The translations under genes and the position numbers were made by a program. From CAYXSX01 sp964467925 (GTDB lineage Bacteria > Pseudomonadota > Alphaproteobacteria > Micavibrionales > Micavibrionaceae), in NCBI GenBank assembly GCA_964467925.1, contig CAYXSX010000005.1, positions 50,590-114,589 on the forward strand: 64,000 nucleotides of DNA, read 5' to 3'. Shown in pieces: positions 49,853 through 57,627 of the stretch. A model generated the notes under the pieces. The model was given only the letters and a program-made list of their open reading frames with translations, had not been told where the DNA came from and did not search any database. Each line of letters opens with the position of its first letter. The stretch's first letter is position 1.

Positions 49853-51076
49853 TTAGCGCAAATCCCAATAAAGGTCAAAAAGGCGCTCATGCTCTCTGAT
49901 GGCATAACGGTCGGTCATGCCGGCGATGTAGTCTGCTACGATTCTGGCTCTCAGCTTGTCGTTGGCTTCCGCTCCGGCCTCCCTGATACGCTCCTGCCAG
50001 TTGTCGGGAAGCACCTCATAATTCTTGTGGAAAGCTTCGAATAGGTCACCAATGATGCGTTCGACCTTTAACCAGATGCGGTTCATTGTGTAATGGCGGT
50101 ACATACGCTGGTAGAGAAAGCTGCGAAGGTTGTCGACTTTTTTGCGCATGTCATCGGAAAATGCCACAATTTGATGCCCCGCGGTGCGGATGTCTTCGGC
50201 GCTTTGCGGTTTAAGGGCTTTCAGGCGTTTTTGCGACTCGCTCATCACATCGCTGACCATCGCGCCGATCATCTCGCGGATCATTTCATGAATGAGGTAG
50301 TGTTCCTCTATATTCGGATAATGACGGCGCACTGTCTCCAGCGATTCGGCGAGGAGGGGCAGCGTTTCGAGTTCCTTCAACGTAAAAAGCCCGGCGCGAA
50401 GACCGTCTTCCACATCGTGATTGTTGTAGGCGATGTCATCGGACAGGGCGGCGATCTGCGCTTCCATCGAGGCACGGGTCTTAAGACGCAAATCTGTTTG
50501 CTTCTGAAGCTCGCGGACGCTGATATGCGGTTTACCTTTGATGGGGCCGTTGTGCTTTATAACGCCTTCGAGCGATTCCCAAGTCAGGTTCAAGCCATTC
50601 CATTCGGGGTATTTACGCTCCAACGTGGTCAGCACGCGCAAGGATTGATCGTTATGATCAAACCCGCCGTAATCCTTCATGGCGATTTTAAGGAAATCTT
50701 CCCCGATATGCGCAAAGGGTGTGTGACCAAGGTCATGAGCCAGCGCAATCGCTTCGGCAAGGTCTTCGTTCACCATCAACGCTCGTGCAATCGTGCGGGT
50801 GATCTGCGCTACTTCTAATGTGTGGGAGAGGCGGGTCCGATAGTGATCGCCCTCGTGATACACGAATACTTGCGTTTTATATTTCAAACGGCGGAACGCG
50901 GAGGAGTGAATGATACGGTCGCGGTCGCGCTGGAACTCTGTGCGGTGCTGGCTTAAGGGCTCTTCAGAAACCCTTCCAAGCGACTGATCCGGGCGGCAGG
51001 CATAGGCTGCCAGCGGCAGCGCGCAGTAATTATAGGCAGTTTGGTCAGGTTTGTTGCTTTCGGCAGGCTTGCTCAT
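49853..51076 (-). CDS. dgt: Deoxyguanosinetriphosphate triphosphohydrolase-like protein
   Basis: From ATG 51076 the 407-residue protein has RTEFQRDRDRIIHSSAFRRLKYKTQVF, the HD-domain residues in SHTLEVAQITRTIARAL, IALAHDLGHTPFAHIGE and ALSDDIAYNNHDVEDG. It hydrolyses dNTPs to deoxynucleosides and triphosphate. The frame is open for 110 codons further upstream, but this overlaps erpA on the other strand and reads as non-protein; AAGGGG eight bases before 51076 supports that start. It is divergent from erpA with 28 bases between the start codons. Confidence 0.9.
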   Translation of the reverse strand: MSKPAESNKPDQTAYNYCALPLAAYACRPDQSLGRVSEEPLSQHRTEFQRDRDRIIHSSAFRRLKYKTQVFVYHEGDHYRTRLSHTLEVAQITRTIARALMVNEDLAEAIALAHDLGHTPFAHIGEDFLKIAMKDYGGFDHNDQSLRVLTTLERKYPEWNGLNLTWESLEGVIKHNGPIKGKPHISVRELQKQTDLRLKTRASMEAQIAALSDDIAYNNHDVEDGLRAGLFTLKELETLPLLAESLETVRRHYPNIEEHYLIHEMIREMIGAMVSDVMSESQKRLKALKPQSAEDIRTAGHQIVAFSDDMRKKVDNLRSFLYQRMYRHYTMNRIWLKVERIIGDLFEAFHKNYEVLPDNWQERIREAGAEANDKLRARIVADYIAGMTDRYAIREHERLFDLYWDLR

Positions 51077-51098
51077 AGGACCCCTTGAACTATATAAT
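51069..51098 (+). promoter_or_regulatory. Promoter of erpA, probably leaderless
   Basis: TATAAT (51093-51098) lies seven bases before the erpA ATG (51105); a weak TTGCTC (51069-51074) is 18 bases upstream of it. Transcription would start at or next to the A of the ATG. Confidence 0.45.
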
Positions 51099-51104
51099 AG
51101 AATC

Positions 51105-51422
51105 ATGAGCTTAAACATTGATGACAGCGCCGTAAAGCGCATTAAGGAACTTCGGACGTTACAGGGTAAAGATGCCCTGAAACTGCGCGTCACCGTCGAA
51201 GGCGGTGGTTGTTCGGGGTTCCAGTATAAGCTCGAGCTGACCGAGGAAATTGGCGAGAAAGACGATGTTTTCGAAGATGTCGTGATTACGGACGGTATCT
51301 CGCTGCCATTCCTGCTCGGCTCTACGATCAAATTCAAAGACGAACTTGTAGGTTCCGAGTTCGTGATTGACAATCCGAACGCGACATCCGGTTGTGGGTG
51401 TGGCACTTCGTTTTCTGTTTGA
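51105..51422 (+). CDS. erpA: Iron-sulfur cluster insertion protein (A-type carrier, ErpA/IscA)
   Basis: The 105-residue HesB-fold protein begins MSLNIDDSAVKRIKEL and has the three cluster-binding Cys: C36 in VEGGGCSGFQY and C97/C99 in SGCGCGTSF. It passes Fe-S clusters to target enzymes. The position divergent from dgt is typical of erpA in alphaproteobacteria. The frame extends to 51051, but this part is out of family and overlaps dgt. Confidence 0.9.
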   Translation: MSLNIDDSAVKRIKELRTLQGKDALKLRVTVEGGGCSGFQYKLELTEEIGEKDDVFEDVVITDGISLPFLLGSTIKFKDELVGSEFVIDNPNATSGCGCGTSFSV

Positions 51423-51439
51423 TTTCATGTGAATACAAC

Positions 51440-51530
51440 CGTCATTGCGAGGAGGGCGTGTAGCCCGATGCGGCAATCCAGCCTATACTGCTCTGGATTG
51501 CTTCGGCTTTTTCAAAGCCTCGCAATGACG
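51440..51530 (+). repeat. 91-bp inverted repeat of the GTCATTGCGAGG type
   Basis: Ends CGTCATTGCGAGG and CCTCGCAATGACG are perfect complements; inside, GCAATCCAG and CTGGATTGC also pair, so the unit can fold into one long interrupted hairpin. Related fragment at 40147. Confidence 0.75.
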
Positions 51531-51558
51531 AATTAAGCAATGTTAAGAGGGGAATATC

Positions 51559-51921
51559 ATGAGCGAACTTAGTGTCTATGAGCGTATCGGTGGTAAGGAC
51601 GCGGTCAACGCGGCTGTGGATTTGTTTTACACAAAGGTTCTGGCTGATAACCGCATCAAGCATTTCTTCGATGACGTCGATATGGATCGCCAGCGTATGC
51701 ACCAGAAACGCTTTCTGGCTTATGCTTTCGGCGGTCTACCGACTTATGACGGCAGGAATATGCGTGAGGCGCATAAACACCTGAATTTGGAAGAGATTCA
51801 CTTTAGTGCCGTGGCGGAATGCTTACAGGCGACGCTGGAAGAACTCGGCGTATCTGAAGACCTTCAGAATGAGGTCATGGCGATTGCAGCGTCCACGCAT
51901 GACGATGTCCTGAATTTGTAA
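51559..51921 (+). CDS. Group 1 truncated haemoglobin
   Basis: The 120-residue protein has the 2-on-2 globin features: SVYERIGGKDAVNAAVDLFYTKVLADNRIKHFF, phenylalanine and glycine pattern FLAYAFGGLPTYDGR, and proximal His72 in NMREAHKHL. Such globins bind oxygen or NO, often in NO detoxification. AAGAGGGGAA lies just before the ATG. It stands between two palindromic repeats. Confidence 0.88.
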   Translation: MSELSVYERIGGKDAVNAAVDLFYTKVLADNRIKHFFDDVDMDRQRMHQKRFLAYAFGGLPTYDGRNMREAHKHLNLEEIHFSAVAECLQATLEELGVSEDLQNEVMAIAASTHDDVLNL

Positions 51922-51943
51922 TTTTTTAGTTATTTTTAAAGTC

Positions 51944-52023
51944 GTCATCCCGGGCTTGTCCCAGGATCCATTTATCCGCTTGGTGTGAGGTGAGAAATGG
52001 ATTCCGGCCTTCGCCGGAATGAC
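51944..52023 (+). repeat. 80-bp dispersed palindromic repeat
   Basis: Same layout as at 47687 (GTCATCCCGGGCTTGTCCCA ... TTCGCCGGAATGAC), between the globin and mdh genes. Confidence 0.8.
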
Positions 52024-52105
52024 GGGTGCGAAAAATCCGTGTTCATCGGCCTTTATCTGTGGTTTATTATCTTTTCAGAAATTCGCAAATGAAAGGATTA
52101 TTCCC

Positions 52106-53104
52106 ATGAAAGCCCCCGTTAGAATTGCTGTTACAGGCGCCGCCGGACAGATCGGCTACGCTCTTTTGTTCCGTTTGGCCTCCGGCGCGATGCTGGGTCC
52201 TGATCAGCCCGTTATCCTACACATGCTGGAAATCACACCGGCGCTGGGCGCGCTGAACGGCGTGGTAATGGAACTTAACGACTGCGCGTTCCCGTTGCTC
52301 AAAGGCTGTGTTACGACAGATGATCCCAACGTAGCATTCAAGGATGTTGATTTTGCCTTCCTTGTCGGTGCACGCCCCCGCACAGCGGATATGGAGCGCA
52401 AAGACTTGCTGGAAGCCAATGGCGGCATTTTCGCCCCGCAAGGCAAAGCATTAAACGCGCATGCCAAGCGTGATGTGAAAGTTCTCGTGGTGGGTAACCC
52501 TGCGAATACAAACGCCTTGATCGCGCAGCAAAACGCACCCGATCTTGATCCCAAATGTTTTACGGCGATGGTGCGCCTCGATCATAACCGTGCGCTGTCA
52601 CAACTGGCGGAGAAAACAGGCAAGCATACGACAGATATCAAGAAAATAACGATCTGGGGCAACCACTCGTCAACGCAATATCCAGACCTGCATCAGGCAA
52701 CAGTGGACGGCAAAGCGGCGCTGGATCTGGTGGATCAAGCCTGGTACGAAGGCACTTATATCCCCGAAGTACAGCAACGCGGCTCTGCCATTATCAAGGC
52801 ACGCGGGGCATCTTCCGCTGCGTCCGCAGCATCCGCCGCGATCAATCATATGCGTAACTGGGCGCTGGGCACGGAAAAGGGGGACTGGGTTTCCATGGCG
52901 ATCCCGTCTGATGGTTCTTACGGCATTAAACCCGGCGTGATTTTCGGCTACCCCGTCACCTGTAAGGGCGGCAAGTACGAAATCGTGCAAGGGCTCGAGA
53001 TCAATGCATTCTCGCAAGCTCGCCTCGATGCAACGGAAAAAGAGCTCCGCGAGGAACGCGCCGCGGTAGAGAAGCTGTTCACGAAATCGAGTAAAGCCGC
53101 TTAG
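52106..53104 (+). CDS. mdh: Malate dehydrogenase, cytosolic-like (type 2)
   Basis: From ATG 52106 the 332-residue enzyme has the NAD motif VTGAAGQIGYALLFRLASG, MELNDCAFPLL, GARPRTADMERKDLLEANG, VGNPANTNALIAQ, MVRLDHNRALSQLA and the catalytic WGNHSSTQYPDL. It converts malate and oxaloacetate in the TCA cycle. AAAGGA lies nine bases upstream. The VTGAAGQIGY-type sequence belongs to the class of cytosolic eukaryotic and many beta/gamma-proteobacterial enzymes, not the LDH-like class usual in alphaproteobacteria. The suc genes follow after about 4.5 kb of unrelated genes. Confidence 0.92.
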   Translation: MKAPVRIAVTGAAGQIGYALLFRLASGAMLGPDQPVILHMLEITPALGALNGVVMELNDCAFPLLKGCVTTDDPNVAFKDVDFAFLVGARPRTADMERKDLLEANGGIFAPQGKALNAHAKRDVKVLVVGNPANTNALIAQQNAPDLDPKCFTAMVRLDHNRALSQLAEKTGKHTTDIKKITIWGNHSSTQYPDLHQATVDGKAALDLVDQAWYEGTYIPEVQQRGSAIIKARGASSAASAASAAINHMRNWALGTEKGDWVSMAIPSDGSYGIKPGVIFGYPVTCKGGKYEIVQGLEINAFSQARLDATEKELREERAAVEKLFTKSSKAA

Positions 53105-53140
53105 TAAAAGCTGTTTAAACTATCGTTATTCCTTCTTATC

Positions 53141-53220
53141 GTCATTCCGGCGAATGCCGGAATCCATTTCTCTAATCGCGCCAAGTGGATGAATGGATCC
53201 CGGAACAAGCCCGGGATGAC
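53141..53220 (-). repeat. 80-bp dispersed palindromic repeat, inverted orientation
   Basis: GTCATTCCGGCGAATGCCGG at the left and CCCGGAACAAGCCCGGGATGAC at the right: the same unit as at 47687 and 51944 on the opposite strand, just after the mdh stop. Confidence 0.8.
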
Positions 53221-53231
53221 GGGTAGAGGTG

Positions 53232-54134
53232 TTATTGCAATGCTGCGCTTACGATATCGCCGCACGGGGGCGTGTAGGGTAGGGCGCCGACCTTTTCAAT
53301 CGATGCGAGCTCGCGTTTCACGCTGCGGGTAAAGCGGTCGTAGGATTCTGCGGCGTTCAGGGCGTGGCCTTTTTCAAAGAAGAATTGTTTGTTCAATTTG
53401 GTGGCCTCGCGCATTTCGGGCTTATTCAGCTTGGCAACGGCCAGCGGTGAGCCTTTGTTGATCATGTTATAAAAATCGTGGGCGAGGTTCAGGCCGAGCA
53501 TATGGGCGATGTAATGATCGGTCGCGGTGACTTCCTTTTTCTTTTTAAGGCTGCGGATAACCTCGGTTTCCTCGATGATCTGAAGAGCTTTCATCTGTGC
53601 CGAAACCTCGGGGTCATGGCGCAGGGCAAGAATTTCGGAACGCAGGAATTCGTCGCGCTTGTTTAAATACGGATTGCCGGTTTTACGGCTGATTTGCACC
53701 GCTTCCTGATATTGCGGGTAACCCAGCGCCTTGCCGTGGCGGGATATCAGGATCAGCCATGTGGGCTCGATATACTGGAAAACGCCGCGCGCCGTGCTAT
53801 GGGCCGCAACGGTGAGGCGGCCCAGATCGCTCTCCATAATGGCCTTGAGCAGTAAAAGCTCGAAATCCACGCCTGTTTTGATGCTGGCCTTATACAGCGC
53901 ATTGATGATGGCGGGGTCCTTGCCCTGAAGCGCGAGGTGGTCGCGGAAAGCCTCGGCCAGCGCAAGGCTTTTGTTATCTTCGGGGTGCAGGGCGATGGCG
54001 AGGTGGTCGGCGGCGGGAATCTCGAGGCATAAGGGCGCCTCAGGTTCGGGGGTGACATCGGCGCGGGCGGCATGCACTCCGCCCCAAACGGAAGCGGTGC
54101 ATACCATCATAATCATCATGGCCTTTCGCAGCAT
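53232..54134 (-). CDS. Exported lytic transglycosylase-like protein
   Basis: The 300-residue protein has a signal peptide (AMMIMMVCTASVWGGVHAARA, cleavage near 25), a helical region, and an SLT-like core LLLLKAIMESDLGRLTVAAHSTARGVFQYIEPTWL with probable catalytic Glu101. The typical GLMQ/GxxQ motif appears as GVFQY. The C-terminal part is helical. It would cleave the glycan strand in the periplasm. It lies on the strand opposite to mdh and sucC, in a run of three genes. Confidence 0.72.
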   Translation of the reverse strand: MLRKAMMIMMVCTASVWGGVHAARADVTPEPEAPLCLEIPAADHLAIALHPEDNKSLALAEAFRDHLALQGKDPAIINALYKASIKTGVDFELLLLKAIMESDLGRLTVAAHSTARGVFQYIEPTWLILISRHGKALGYPQYQEAVQISRKTGNPYLNKRDEFLRSEILALRHDPEVSAQMKALQIIEETEVIRSLKKKKEVTATDHYIAHMLGLNLAHDFYNMINKGSPLAVAKLNKPEMREATKLNKQFFFEKGHALNAAESYDRFTRSVKRELASIEKVGALPYTPPCGDIVSAALQ

Positions 54135-54234
54135 GAATCCCCATTGCCCTTAAGAATGATAACGCGAGTGATTTCGTCCTATATCATAGTATAAAAGGAA
54201 GAGTGTAAAGATTTTATGAGGATGGGGAAGAAAA

Positions 54235-55377
54235 CTATCCCGCTGGGGGAGGCGGTTCGGGCTGTTGTTGCGGTGTTGCAGAGGTAGGGGTAGTTTGGCC
54301 TTGGGCGGGCTTTCTTTCGACATCTCCCGCATTATCCTTGAAGCTTTCCGGAGTGCCTTTTTGGCTGGTTGTTTCAAGCGCACTGACTGCAATATTGTTC
54401 TGGCCTAAAAGCTTGGAAGTCAGCGCTTTTGCCTGAGCTATTTTTTCGGCGTCCCAGAAGCGGGAATCGGCAAGCTTGATGTATTTCAAGGTCTCATTGC
54501 GCCACAAGCGTTCAGCGCCTTCGCCTAGGCGCGCATTTTGCGCTTCGAGATCCCCGGCCCATTCCGCGAGAGTGATGTCTTCTCCATATTTACCATAGAG
54601 GTGAGTAACGGCGCGGCTTCCGCCGTTATAAGCGGCCATCGCCAGTCCCTGGTTACCGAAGGTTCTTTTTAAATCTGTTATGTAAGCGAGCGATGCCCGC
54701 ATCGATTTTTCGAAATTGAAGAAATCGGCAGCAGTGTGCAAACCGTATTTCGCGCCCGTTGCCGGAACAAACTGTGGCGCGCCGCGGGCTTGCCCATACT
54801 TGGTCATGCGGCCTACCGCGTTTTCATCGAGTCTCGATTCCTGCCATATTTGGTTGACCCACATTACGCCATCAATTTCCGGATTTTCACTTGCAAGTTT
54901 AAGCATGTAGGCGACTTTTGATGCGATGTCCGGACGAAGCTCAATAGCTTTGATCAGATCAGGGCGCAGGAGTTGAGGGCCATCGTTGGTTAGGACGGAT
55001 TTTATGTTGAGGTCGTTTGTATAGGAAGACCGAGAGGATGATGTACTGCCTTCCGAGTGCGAACCGAAGCGGGTGCGCAATGTTTGCGATTCTTCACCGG
55101 GCTTTTGCCATGGTTGGCGGAAGGAGCGTTCTTCCTTGTAAAAATCAGTGATGCCCAGTACTGCACCTTTAACGTCGGCGCGGAGGGGGTCACCGAAAAA
55201 GACTTCTGCCATGTAATCAATTAAGTCAAAGAAGCGTTTTACATCAAATTCGCCGTTCCCATCGTTATAGAGCATGGAAAGGTCAAGCTGATCCGCTGCA
55301 ATTTGCGCTTCTTTATCGCGCTGTGCTCTCAGCCTTTTAATATCTTTTTCCCGGCTTTCTCCGGTGGGGATGCTCAT
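54235..55377 (-). CDS. Lytic transglycosylase (SLT domain) without signal peptide
   Basis: The 380-residue protein has a charged N-terminus with no signal peptide, an N-terminal helical domain, a Ser-rich linker (about 105-120), and an SLT domain with Glu180 in NQIWQESRLDENAVGRM, YGQARGAPQFVPATGAKYGL, and MAAYNGGSRAVTHLYGKYG. A Pro/Gln-rich tail ends it. An enzyme of this class without an export signal may be delivered by a dedicated route or act on release; this is inference. It lies between another transglycosylase gene and a coiled-coil gene. Confidence 0.75.
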   Translation of the reverse strand: MSIPTGESREKDIKRLRAQRDKEAQIAADQLDLSMLYNDGNGEFDVKRFFDLIDYMAEVFFGDPLRADVKGAVLGITDFYKEERSFRQPWQKPGEESQTLRTRFGSHSEGSTSSSRSSYTNDLNIKSVLTNDGPQLLRPDLIKAIELRPDIASKVAYMLKLASENPEIDGVMWVNQIWQESRLDENAVGRMTKYGQARGAPQFVPATGAKYGLHTAADFFNFEKSMRASLAYITDLKRTFGNQGLAMAAYNGGSRAVTHLYGKYGEDITLAEWAGDLEAQNARLGEGAERLWRNETLKYIKLADSRFWDAEKIAQAKALTSKLLGQNNIAVSALETTSQKGTPESFKDNAGDVERKPAQGQTTPTSATPQQQPEPPPPAG

Positions 55378-55499
55378 AGGTTCTTTCAGTCCTTAAAGGC
55401 GATATTCATCGCATTTTATTGCCCATGATACGGATTAAAGGTTAATTTTTTATGAATAAATGGGGTAAACTCCGCCTTTTTCCGTAGGTTACGGAGAGG

Positions 55500-57209
55500 T
55501 TAGCTGACGTAGCTGGTGGTGTAATCTCGGTGGGGAGTCGTTGGGGATGGCGTAACGACGTCTGTTCCGGGCGCGGCGCTAGTGGCGAAGTCTCTGGTTG
55601 CATTGGGGACTTTTTTGTCAAAAGCGCGCCCTTCCAGCTTATCTGCCACACTGCTGTTTAACGCTTGTTTTTGTTGTTTTTCTGCGGGTTTGAATGCTTC
55701 TGCGTTCTTTGCGGCTTCCGCCTGTGCTTTCATCTGTGCCGCAACTTCGGGCATAACTTTTTTTACATTTTCGGGAATATCGACCACGTTAAATCCTTCC
55801 GATTGCATAAAAAGCACTGTGCCAGCGATAAATTTAGGATCGTAAATACCCGGGATGGTCATGATGTCTTTTTCGATGCTTACGGTTATGACGGTATCGA
55901 GTGATCCAACTTTTTCTTTGAACATCCGTTCAAAATCATCTTTTTCCATATAGGCTAAAAAAGCTTTATGGTGTGCTACTATGACTTCCTGTTCTTTAAT
56001 AGCCTCTAGTAATTTGTTTTGTTCCTGTTGCTTAGCAAGGAATTGTTCTTTTATGGATGCAATGTTGGGGTTGTTGGCATCAACGTCCATACCAAGTTTT
56101 TTAGCAATTTCAGTGATTTCGCTTTCTAGTTTCTCGATGCGCTCTCTTTGAGCCGCTATACCTTTTTCAAGTTCGGCAAGTTTTTCGTCCATATGAAGGT
56201 CTTCTTGACGCTTCATGAAATTGTCGAATTGGGTTTGAGAGAAGCCATTCTGAAGGGCTTTTACACTATCGGCTATGGCAGAAGCTTCTTCCTTGGTGAT
56301 CAGCTTTGCCCCTTGTTCCACGGCGTATTCGATTTCTGCAATTAAGGTAGGGTTATCAACGGGTTTTGGGTGAACCTCATATTGCATGGGCTTACCCGCT
56401 CCCTCACTTGTTCCGCTAATTACAAAAGTGTAATAAGTATCGCCGTCTTTAAAGACATATTCAGCATCAAGGTTTTTATTTTCTCTTTGGTAAATTTGCG
56501 CTTCAGCTTCGTAGCCTGTGCTGGACAGGATTTTTGCTGTCTCCAGTTTATAGAAACGGTCATCTGTCTTGGATATCAATCGTTCGATTTGTGCTTGTTT
56601 TTCCAGAAGTTCTGCGTGAAATTCCGCGCGTGCTTTTTGCAGGTCGCTGACATATTTACTTGCTTCCGTGAAAGATTGTTGATGGATTTGCTGTACTAAA
56701 GCACTGTGCTGCGTGGCCATTATTTTCAACTCGGCTTGGGCAATGTCCCATTCGTGTAATTTAAATTCCAACTGGCTCATTAGGCTGCTCATCCGGTCGT
56801 AGTCCATTTGCATTTTTGTGAGCTTTTGTTCTTCCTTCTTTACGGTTTCTCTTTGTTTGGCTACGACTGTTTTATACGCCGCATTATACGTCGCTTCGGT
56901 GGCGAGGGCGGATATTTCGCGGTTACTGGCACGGTTTTCGGCGGCGGCGCGTTGTTGGCTCTTTTTATCACCGGGGACGTTGATGGCATTATTTCCGCCC
57001 TCTCCGCCCGTCATGACTGCGCGGCGCACGGTATTTGCATCATAAGCGGAGCCGCCCTCTACGATACGGTTTAAGGGCTGGTCGGTTTCAGCGGGGGCGG
57101 TGTCTTCAGGAGCGGTGGCAGGAGTATCGTCAAGCGAAGGAATATCCACGACCTGCGTGTTTTCGCCGCTTACTTCGTCTGTTGCTATGAACTCTTCGCC
57201 GTCTGCCAC
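55500..57209 (-). CDS. Large coiled-coil orphan protein
   Basis: I do not recognise this 569-residue protein. The N-terminal 75 residues are acidic and Pro/Thr/Ala-rich. Residues about 85-240 and 320-430 form long coiled coils (EEQKLTKMQMDYDRMSSLMSQLEFKLHEW, LAELEKGIAAQRERIEKLESEITEIAKKLG), with a beta-type stretch between (YVFKDGDTYYTFVISGTSEGAG). There is no signal peptide or membrane segment. The start is GTG 57209 with AAGG about ten bases upstream. Its orientation and spacing suggest a unit with the two transglycosylase genes. Confidence 0.6.
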   Translation of the reverse strand: MADGEEFIATDEVSGENTQVVDIPSLDDTPATAPEDTAPAETDQPLNRIVEGGSAYDANTVRRAVMTGGEGGNNAINVPGDKKSQQRAAAENRASNREISALATEATYNAAYKTVVAKQRETVKKEEQKLTKMQMDYDRMSSLMSQLEFKLHEWDIAQAELKIMATQHSALVQQIHQQSFTEASKYVSDLQKARAEFHAELLEKQAQIERLISKTDDRFYKLETAKILSSTGYEAEAQIYQRENKNLDAEYVFKDGDTYYTFVISGTSEGAGKPMQYEVHPKPVDNPTLIAEIEYAVEQGAKLITKEEASAIADSVKALQNGFSQTQFDNFMKRQEDLHMDEKLAELEKGIAAQRERIEKLESEITEIAKKLGMDVDANNPNIASIKEQFLAKQQEQNKLLEAIKEQEVIVAHHKAFLAYMEKDDFERMFKEKVGSLDTVITVSIEKDIMTIPGIYDPKFIAGTVLFMQSEGFNVVDIPENVKKVMPEVAAQMKAQAEAAKNAEAFKPAEKQQKQALNSSVADKLEGRAFDKKVPNATRDFATSAAPGTDVVTPSPTTPHRDYTTSYVS

Positions 57210-57318
57210 GTGCTGTGCCTTTTATATTTCATTACAATTACTTATCTGGCAATTTATTTATAATTTTATCTAATGATACGGAAAATTGATGAAGGAACGG
57301 TTAATTTTTCTTCCTTCT

Positions 57319-57497
57319 GTCATCCCGCCTGCGTGGCCGTAGCCACTGCGGCGTGGCGAAGGCCCGTTGGCGCGCGGGCTTGCCCGCGCTTGCACAAACG
57401 GGATCCACAGGGTCGACCGTCTTTGCCGGTCGTCTTTTATGGATCCCCGCAGTTTAAGCCCTTCTTCACTATAGCTCCGAAGAGCCGCGGGGATGAC
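57319..57497 (+). repeat. Composite palindromic repeat, 179 bp, upstream of sucC
   Basis: Ends GTCATCCCGC and GCGGGGATGAC are complementary; inner hairpins GGGATCCACAGG, GACCGTCTTTGCCGGTC and CTTGCCCGCGCTTGC-type segments give a larger, partly rearranged relative of the 80-bp unit. It fills most of the gap 57210-57627; beyond it only a weak AT-rich sequence and AAGGACG before sucC are seen. Confidence 0.6.
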
Positions 57498-57627
57498 GAC
57501 GGGGGGATACGGCTAAAACCGAGGGACAAGAGAAATACGTTGCATTTTACGGTTTGCAAACCGGTTTTGGGGTGCTAGAAAGCGGGAAAAGAATTCAAAG
57601 CTTACTTATATAAGGACGAACGAAACC

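Noticed and set aside
51077..51406. 110-codon upstream extension of the dgt frame
   Set aside because: Overlaps erpA antisense, is Ser/Pro-rich without family match, and a clear ribosome site supports the start at 51076.
52019..52105. 29-codon upstream extension of the mdh frame
   Set aside because: Begins inside an 80-bp repeat; the family start and AAAGGA support 52106.
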